Shown piece by piece: positions 40,489 to 45,165 of a stretch of 45,165 nt of DNA; position 1 is the stretch's first letter; each line of letters starts with the position of its first letter. Under the pieces are notes generated by a model. That model worked only from the letters and a program-made list of their open reading frames with translations. It was not told the origin of the DNA and did no database searches. The stretch is taken from positions 1 to 45,165 of the forward strand of contig JAEYTI010000289.1 in assembly GCA_023434145.1 (NCBI GenBank). Direction: 5' to 3'. The DNA comes from Chloroflexota bacterium (lineage in GTDB: Bacteria; Chloroflexota; Anaerolineae; Anaerolineales; Anaerolineaceae). Position numbers and translations under genes: made by a program.

Positions 40489-41409
40489 CCATATCATATG
40501 CCATCCTCGCGGATATTCATGGCAATCTGCCCGCGCTGGAAGCAGTGATCGCCGACGCCGCCAGGGCAGGGGCATCGCGCTTCCTTGTCGCCGGTGACTT
40601 GTTCTCTGGAATTCCCTTCCCGCTGGAGGTCTATCACCGGCTTCAGTCGCTGGATGCAGTAATTATCAAAGGCAACGGCGAGGAATATCTGCTGGATTAT
40701 CATAACGGCACGTGTCCGCCGTTGATGCGCACCGCGCGACAGTGGATATCGGTTCGCTGGACGCGCGACCGGCTGGGTGATAATGCGATGGCTTGGGTGG
40801 CTGAACTGCCCGAGCAGGTAGTGGTAAAGACACCTGGCTTGCCCGATATTCGCATGGTGCACGGTTCGCCAGAGCGGATCAATGATGGGCTGATCCCGGA
40901 TGCCGATCTGCAAGCGCTCCGGCTCTTCCGGCGTTCCCGGCTCCTGCCAGAGGATCAAGACCCGCCGCGCTTAGAAGATCGGCTGCGAGAAGTAAGCGAG
41001 GGTGTACTGATCTGCGGGCATTTGCATATCCCCTGGCAGCAAAAAAGCCACGGTATGCTGGCCTTTAGCCCCGGCGCCGTAGGTATTTCTAACTCGGGGG
41101 ATCCGTGCGCACATTATGCGCTGCTGACCGGATCGGACGGTCAGTGGACTGTGGATCATCGCCGGGTTGAATACGATCGCGATACGGTATACCAGGCGTT
41201 TGAGCAAACCCGGTTGCTAGAATGCGGTGGCCCGTTTGTTCGCGCCCTATTAGGCAAATGTGAAAACCGGAGTCAGCGTGGCGTGGTTTTTTGTGCTGCA
41301 TGCCCAAGAGATCGCGCAGGGCAGGGGAGAGGAGCCCAGTCAGATCTTTTCGGATGCAACCATCCGTCTCGCTGAAGCGACCTTTCCGTGGGCAGATTAC
41401 GGTGTTTAA
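40485..41409 (+). pseudogene. metallophosphoesterase, frameshifted near its 3' end
   Basis: A calcineurin-like phosphoesterase. Metal and active-site motifs are ILADIHGNLPALEA, LVAGDLFSG, IIKGNGEEYLL (GNHD/E variant), MVHGSPERI and ICGHLHIPW, all intact. The open frame runs to 41375, but its last 55 residues (CENRSQRGVVFCAACP...) look unnatural. In the next frame, after a stop at 41251, ANVKTGVSVAWFFVLHAQEI ... EATFPWADYGV runs to a TAA at 41407-41409 and reads as a plausible native C-terminus. A 1-bp insertion near 41255-41258 (AAA run) would explain this. It may be a real mutation or a sequencing/assembly error; the catalytic part is unaffected. Confidence 0.75.
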
Positions 41410-41843
41410 CGTGCCGGGTTTGACACTCTTTGCTTGTAAAGTTGGAAAAAAGTAAAGAGAAGAGTCGTTAATAAGAATCACGTGCAAAATTTGCACGCCA
41501 GGGAAATGCGGAATTTGCATTCACTCGGCGTGCATTTTTTGCCCCCTGGCAACCTGAGTGCAAAAATTTCCTGTTCGCCAGATTGCAGAATTTGCACGCT
41601 TGCCAACATGCAGAATTTGCAAGCAGGCCAGAATGCAAAAAACGCACTCACGCGAAGGGGCGGTAAGTGCACCCTGGCCTAAATGCAAAATTTGCCCTCC
41701 CGCCAGCGTGCGGAAACTGCATCTTGGCGGGAGGGGAACGAATTTCAGCGAAAAACAGCTTGGTAAAAGGCTTGAATCAGCTCATTTCCGGCGAAAACGG
41801 CATAAAAATCGACCTCTTTCGCATAGTCGAGGAGCTGCGTGGG
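41410..41843. other. 434-bp gap with iteron-like array
   Basis: Holds the array described next (41482-41723). The flanks show nothing else; short open frames are translations of the repeats. Confidence 0.6.
41482..41723. repeat. iteron-like array of about ten degenerate palindromes
   Basis: Ten copies of a degenerate TGCARAATTTGCA palindrome start at 41483, 41507, 41531, 41559, 41584, 41609, 41634, about 41659 (eroded, TGCACC at 41668), 41684 and 41709. Spacing is 24, 24, 28, 25, 25, 25, 50 (one eroded unit) and 25 bp. The linkers share GCCAR. The first copy is a perfect 15-bp palindrome, GTGCAAAATTTGCAC. It looks like the binding array of a replication or regulatory protein. Confidence 0.75.
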
Positions 41844-42248
41844 TTACTTGCGCGTCATGCCGCATTCACCCGCCAGAGTCATCAATTCTTGCAGGTTATC
41901 AACTTCAAAGCGCGTCTTCAACTGGCGAAAGTAGAGATACACAGTCCGCTTCGTGATTCGAAGTGCTCGGGCGATCATGCCGGCATTTTTGCCGTCCGCC
42001 ATCATCAGCAGTACCTGCCACTGGCGGCGGGTAAGCCGGAAGGGTGGGGGTATGAGCATCACCAGAACTTCGTCTTCCGGGTACTGCGAGACGGCGAACT
42101 GCTCGCGGTCATCCTGCGGCACCACTCCCTGGCCTACTACGAATTCACCGGTGTTGATTGCGATCACCAGTTCTCGCCGTGTTCTTGGGTCTTCCATGCT
42201 GAACAAAATGTTGGTGCCCCCCTTTTCCATTAAAACCACTCTCGTCAT
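41844..42248 (-). CDS. small LuxR-type HTH regulator
   Basis: A 134-residue protein with a LuxR/GerE-like C-terminal domain: RLTRRQWQVLLMMADGKNAGMIARALRITKRTVYLYFRQLKTRF, where helix-turn-helix residues KNAGMIARALRITKRTVYLYF give the recognition helix. The N-terminal 75 residues (beta-rich, ENTGEFVVGQGVVPQDDREQ) are not recognised; there is no receiver domain. The start at 42248 has GGAGG 5 nt upstream. It is the only gene on the minus strand to the right of the divergent region, and it lies beside the iteron-like array, so it could bind it (inference). Confidence 0.78.
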   Translation of the reverse strand: MTRVVLMEKGGTNILFSMEDPRTRRELVIAINTGEFVVGQGVVPQDDREQFAVSQYPEDEVLVMLIPPPFRLTRRQWQVLLMMADGKNAGMIARALRITKRTVYLYFRQLKTRFEVDNLQELMTLAGECGMTRK

Positions 42249-42396
42249 TTTTCCTCCGTGCAGCGTTGTTTGCAATAATCATAGAACATAAGTACTATCA
42301 AAAACAATCGCCGCAGCATGGGAAAGCCGGGGGATATTTTCGGTACTCCTCATGGGGGATGACAAATGTAACAGTCCAAAAGGCATCCCCCACAAC

Positions 42397-42425
42397 GTGA
42401 CAGGCAACCAAATTTGCGGTATGCT
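42397..42425 (+). promoter_or_regulatory. predicted promoter of the methyltransferase operon
   Basis: GTGACA (42397-42402), 17-bp spacer, TATGCT (42420-42425), 33 bp upstream of the ATG. The match to the sigma-70 consensus is moderate. Confidence 0.4.
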
Positions 42426-42458
42426 ATTCGTATATCCCTGTATCGGAGAGTCGCACCC

Positions 42459-43268
42459 ATGCCGCTAAACTGGATGGATGTTTCGAATGTGCCATTTGAC
42501 GCCCTGCTGCTGCTCGAGCGTGTACAGATCAACTGGTTTCGCACCTGGGACTTCCCCAAGCCAGAGATCAGTATTGCCCTGGCGGCGAACCCGCACGTGT
42601 GCTGGTTTCTAAGCCACAAAGCGCCCGAAATGGCTGGTTGGGTGGAGGAGCAGCTAGCGGATGCCCATGGGCTTCTCGAACACACCGAACCGCCTGATTC
42701 CGACCAGATTCGCCGGGCGGAACAGCAGGTACTCGCATCGTTGGAAGATCTGATGGTATATGCCCTGGACCCATCCATCTACGACGCGCAGCCCTTTCTC
42801 GCCTGGGACTCCAATGAACTGACGGATCTGGTCGACTTTACCGGCAAAACTGTCATCGACGTGGGTTCGGGCACCGGGCGGCTGGCGTTTGTTGCCGCGC
42901 CGCTGGCGAAAACTGTTTACGCTGTGGAGCCGGTCGGCAACCTGCGAGATTTCATCTACCAAAAAGCGCGCGCCCAGGGGTTGAGCAACGTCTACGCCGT
43001 GGATGGAATCATCACCGCCATCCCCTTTGCCGGCAGCTTCGCGGACGTCACCATGGGCGGGCACGTGTTTGGCGACTTCCTCGAAGAAGAGACCAACGAA
43101 CTGGAGCGCGTCACCAAACCGGGTGGCATGGTGATCCTGTGCCCTGGCAATAACGACAGCGACAACGATATCCACCGCTTCCTGGTGGGGCGGGGGTATC
43201 AGTGGGGCGCGTTTGAAGAGCCGCAAGACGGCGGCAAACGCAAGTACTGGAAGATCCGCGAGGGGTAA
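42459..43268 (+). CDS. class I SAM-dependent methyltransferase
   Basis: A 269-residue protein. The C-terminal half has the class I fold: FTGKTVIDVGSGTGRLAFVAA (SAM-binding motif I), KTVYAVEPVGNLRDF (acidic end of strand 2), AIPFAGSFADVTMGGHVF (motif for strand 4) and LERVTKPGGMVILCPGN. The N-terminal 120 residues are not recognised (FEALLL-like DALLLLERVQINWF; predicted helical). The substrate is unknown. GGAGAG lies 8 nt before the ATG at 42459; a 45-nt in-frame extension lacks a ribosome site. It precedes an alpha/beta hydrolase gene by 2 bp, so the two form an operon. Confidence 0.87.
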   Translation: MPLNWMDVSNVPFDALLLLERVQINWFRTWDFPKPEISIALAANPHVCWFLSHKAPEMAGWVEEQLADAHGLLEHTEPPDSDQIRRAEQQVLASLEDLMVYALDPSIYDAQPFLAWDSNELTDLVDFTGKTVIDVGSGTGRLAFVAAPLAKTVYAVEPVGNLRDFIYQKARAQGLSNVYAVDGIITAIPFAGSFADVTMGGHVFGDFLEEETNELERVTKPGGMVILCPGNNDSDNDIHRFLVGRGYQWGAFEEPQDGGKRKYWKIREG

Positions 43269-43270
43269 CA

Positions 43271-44200
43271 ATGCTGCCAAAACCGCCCAATACCGTCGCC
43301 ATAGAGGTGATCACGGGGACGTACAACACCGGTAAAGGACTGATCTTTGCCAAGTCGCTGCGCGGGCCGAAAAACCGCGATACGGGCAGCCCACGGCAGG
43401 CGCTGATGATTCACCCCGAAGGCCTGGGCGGAAACCATACCCTCATCGAACGACACGCCCGCTGGCTGATCACCCGCGACTTGTTTGACCTGGTGCTGCT
43501 GCCGGATCGCCGCGGGGCGGGCGCTTCCTCGCCCATCACCCACAAGATGACCCTGCGCGAGCAGGCCGAAGACATGCAGCGCCTGCTCGACCGTATGGGC
43601 ATCCAGTCGCCGATAGCGGTGATTGGTTACTCCTACGGCGGCATAGTCGGGCTGACGCTGGCAGGCATCGACCCCCGCATCGCCTGCGCGGTGATGGTCG
43701 CTGCCGCTCCAGAAACGCAATCCCAGGGCGGCTTTGAGCGCCTGCTGTGGCGGTGGGGCATCATTCCGCGCCTGGTGCGCTACCAGATCCGCCGCTCCCT
43801 GGGCAAGCGCCCGCTCCAGCAGACCAACTTTGACCCCGGCTACGACTCGCCCAGTCCGCGCGTCATGTCTACCCTGTTCACCGACGCGCTAAAAGCCACC
43901 ACTCCCGACCTGGCCGACTCGCTCCAGTACGAGTACGAAGCCACCCACGACCCCCACGCCGCCGCCCTGCCGCCCGATTTTGCCCTCGATATCCCCGTTG
44001 CACAGATCATTGGCGAAGGCGACGAGCGCTGGAGCACCACGCTGCCCGCCGGGTGGCACGATCGTGTGCCCAACTTCACCCGCAAAGTGATCGCCGACGC
44101 ATGGATGCACCACGACATCTACGTGAAAGCCGAGGCCTATTCGGTCGCGCTGGCAGAGGTGCTGGAGGAGATTTGCCCCGTGTGCAAACAATCGGGGTAA
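43271..44200 (+). CDS. alpha/beta hydrolase
   Basis: A 309-residue alpha/beta hydrolase. Landmarks are LMIHPEGLGGNHTLIERH (oxyanion-like strand), LVLLPDRRGAGASS, the nucleophile elbow VIGYSYGGIVG (Ser about residue 120), the Asp candidate in IIGEGDERWS and a late His in AWMHHDIYV. It starts 2 bp after the methyltransferase stop, and so is very probably translationally coupled to it. Substrate unknown; joint action with the methyltransferase on one small molecule is possible. Confidence 0.87.
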   Translation: MLPKPPNTVAIEVITGTYNTGKGLIFAKSLRGPKNRDTGSPRQALMIHPEGLGGNHTLIERHARWLITRDLFDLVLLPDRRGAGASSPITHKMTLREQAEDMQRLLDRMGIQSPIAVIGYSYGGIVGLTLAGIDPRIACAVMVAAAPETQSQGGFERLLWRWGIIPRLVRYQIRRSLGKRPLQQTNFDPGYDSPSPRVMSTLFTDALKATTPDLADSLQYEYEATHDPHAAALPPDFALDIPVAQIIGEGDERWSTTLPAGWHDRVPNFTRKVIADAWMHHDIYVKAEAYSVALAEVLEEICPVCKQSG

Positions 44201-44232
44201 TGCAAGCTTTTTAGTAGGGGCGCAACCCTGGG
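44201..44232 (+). repeat. short conserved text after hydrolase gene
   Basis: TTTTTAGTAGGGGCGCA resembles TTTTAATAGGGGCGCA at about 7605. It lies just before the truncated DUF559 fragment, with no left hairpin in between. Confidence 0.4.
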
Positions 44233-44505
44233 GTGGGGGATTGGCGCCTTTGCGATCGCCAGTTGTGCGGCTACCACTTTCACCGCCAGCACAAGATTGA
44301 CCGGTTTATTGTAGACTTTTGCTGCAACCAGGAAGGATTGGTGATTGAAGTCGATGGAGAGATTCATCAACAGCAAGTAGAAGCAGATCAAGAGCGGGAA
44401 CAAATACTAATAAGTCTCGGATATCGTGTCATCCGATTTACGAATGAACAAGTGCTTACACAAACCGAGCAGGTTTTACAACGAATCATCGCTGCGATAA
44501 ATTAA
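44233..44505 (+). pseudogene. 5'-truncated DUF559 nuclease
   Basis: The frame matches residues about 45-121 of the DUF559 protein at 7791-8156 (FHRQHKIDRFIVDFCC, GLVIEVDGEIHQQQVEADQ, RVIRFTNEQV) but lacks the N-terminal helix TAAEKALWRLL and a proper start. The GTG/ATG-less stretch before 44233 carries no left hairpin. It is followed by a family A right end at 44519. The nuclease core residues remain, so a shortened product is not excluded. Confidence 0.75.
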
Positions 44506-44518
44506 ACATGCCTCAAAA

Positions 44519-44610
44519 GGCACCCCCTCTCCGGATTTGCAGGTTGCGCTCATCAACATAAATGAAGAACCAGAACAGCACATCCGGAGAGGGGGCGGGG
44601 GGTGAGGATC
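44519..44610. repeat. family A hairpin, right end of truncated DUF559 copy
   Basis: GGCACCCCCTCTCCGGATTTGC pairs with GCACATCCGGAGAGGGGGC, and the outer end is GGGGGGTGAGGATC. The 40-nt loop (GGTTGCGCTCATCAAC...) is nearly the same as the loop of the right hairpin at 16450-16510, so these two copies are close relatives. Confidence 0.82.
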
Positions 44611-44660
44611 TTCTCCCCAATCTATGCTATAGTAATTTCATCCAACCCTGAGAGACTCCC

Positions 44661-45065
44661 ATGAAAAATCGCATCGCGGCCCTGATCGTTCTCACCAGCA
44701 TACTCCTTGCCTTTCTCCCTGCCCCTGTGCGCGCGGACGTCGCCCCGCCGCCCATCCCGCTTGTCGGCGGGTTAGGGCCGTTTGAATACCAGAGTACAAA
44801 CGTGCAGATGGTCTCAGAGCGGGTGGAGATGGAATGGGGTGCTTACGAACGGCTCGATCGAGAATATCCGGAGTTTACTATCATACTGCCAGGAGTAATG
44901 GTGGATGCCTGGTTTATTATGCGTAACACCAGCAGCCAGGATGAGACGATGCAGGTGGTATTCCCGCTAAATGATTTGAATCAATGCCCTGTACCAGAAT
45001 CATATAAGAAGTTTTATAGTTATTCTTACTTTTCTTTTAATTCGTCTTTAGACAAACGTCAGTAA
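44661..45065 (+). CDS. secreted protein, probably truncated
   Basis: A 134-residue protein with a signal peptide (ALIVLTSILLAFLPAPVRA, cut before DVAPPP). DVAPPP plus VQMVSERVEMEW and MRNTSSQDETMQVVFPL resembles the N-terminus of longer Chloroflexota secreted proteins that continue for several hundred residues. The frame stops at 45065 directly at a palindrome (45064-45084), and the last 30 residues (YKKFYSYSYFSFNSSLDKRQ) are unlike the rest. It is therefore likely cut short by a repeat insertion or frameshift; the window ends 100 bp later. Confidence 0.6.
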   Translation: MKNRIAALIVLTSILLAFLPAPVRADVAPPPIPLVGGLGPFEYQSTNVQMVSERVEMEWGAYERLDREYPEFTIILPGVMVDAWFIMRNTSSQDETMQVVFPLNDLNQCPVPESYKKFYSYSYFSFNSSLDKRQ

Positions 45066-45084
45066 CCTGACAAATTGTCAGGTT
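45064..45084. repeat. perfect palindromic hairpin
   Basis: AACCTGACAA-A-TTGTCAGGTT overlaps the stop codon of the secreted-protein gene. Another frame is open from 45052 to the window end, so the sequence here may belong to a further repeat or disrupted gene. Confidence 0.65.
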
Positions 45085-45165
45085 GAAAACAGCACCTTAA
45101 AAACCGAGTTTCAAGCCGTTTTCGCAGCAACCGGGGTCTTTTTCACCACCGGAAAGCGCGGTTTA

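Noticed and set aside
41482..41723. Possible CRISPR array
   Set aside because: Units are palindromic, degenerate and have no variable spacers of constant length; no cas genes are present. An iteron-like array fits better.

Overview
The window looks like chromosome- or chromid-type DNA of a Chloroflexota bacterium, most likely class Anaerolineae or a close relative. The inference rests on a GC-rich genome, on secreted lipoproteins with the VEVTRIVPV... / TPTPKPT linkers typical of this phylum, on an aldehyde:ferredoxin oxidoreductase, on GH2/GH20 glycosidases, and on dense families of dispersed hairpin repeats. No rRNA, tRNA or CRISPR array was recognised.

Layout. 0.2-7.6 kb: a CPBP membrane protease, a TetR regulator, RNA 2'-phosphotransferase (kptA), lipoproteins, an ankyrin protein, and an ArsR-type regulator in an operon with an MFS exporter; the regulator's promoter and operator are visible. 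7.7-8.25 kb: a DUF559 (Vsr-like) nuclease gene bracketed by inverted hairpin repeats, probably a small mobile element. 8.3-19.5 kb: an AfuA/FbpA-like ABC importer (binding protein, permease, ATPase), then beta-mannosidase, a DUF692-like TIM barrel and beta-N-acetylhexosaminidase, suggesting glycan scavenging. 20-31.3 kb: alpha/beta hydrolases, a PIG-L deacetylase-like protein, an acetyltransferase, a 2-dehydropantoate reductase-like protein, aldehyde:ferredoxin oxidoreductase, an aminoglycoside-phosphotransferase-fold protein, an iron-dependent alcohol dehydrogenase and an SCP2 protein. 31.7-33.4 kb: a LON-domain protein and a second CPBP protease.

33.5-41.8 kb is the most interesting part. 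A leftward operon encodes an AAA+ ATPase, a small putative ribbon-helix-helix protein, a P22-antirepressor-like protein and a protein joining a DnaA domain-I-like N-terminus to a winged-helix-like region. It diverges from parA-parB across an AT-rich gap of about 0.29 kb. parB is followed by four copies of the palindrome GTAACCNNGGTTAC (candidate parS). About 2.3 kb further on there is an array of ten degenerate TGCARAATTTGCA palindromes with a 25-bp period (iteron-like). Gene orientation switches at the same gap: 27 of 33 genes to its left point left, and 9 of 10 to its right point right. Together this suggests the replication and partition locus of a replicon, using an initiator arrangement unlike canonical DnaA.

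41.8-45.2 kb: a small LuxR-type regulator, a methyltransferase, an alpha/beta hydrolase, a truncated second DUF559 copy with its hairpin end, and the start of a secreted protein. At least four repeat families lie between genes; several copies sit directly at 3' gene ends and even supply the stop codon.
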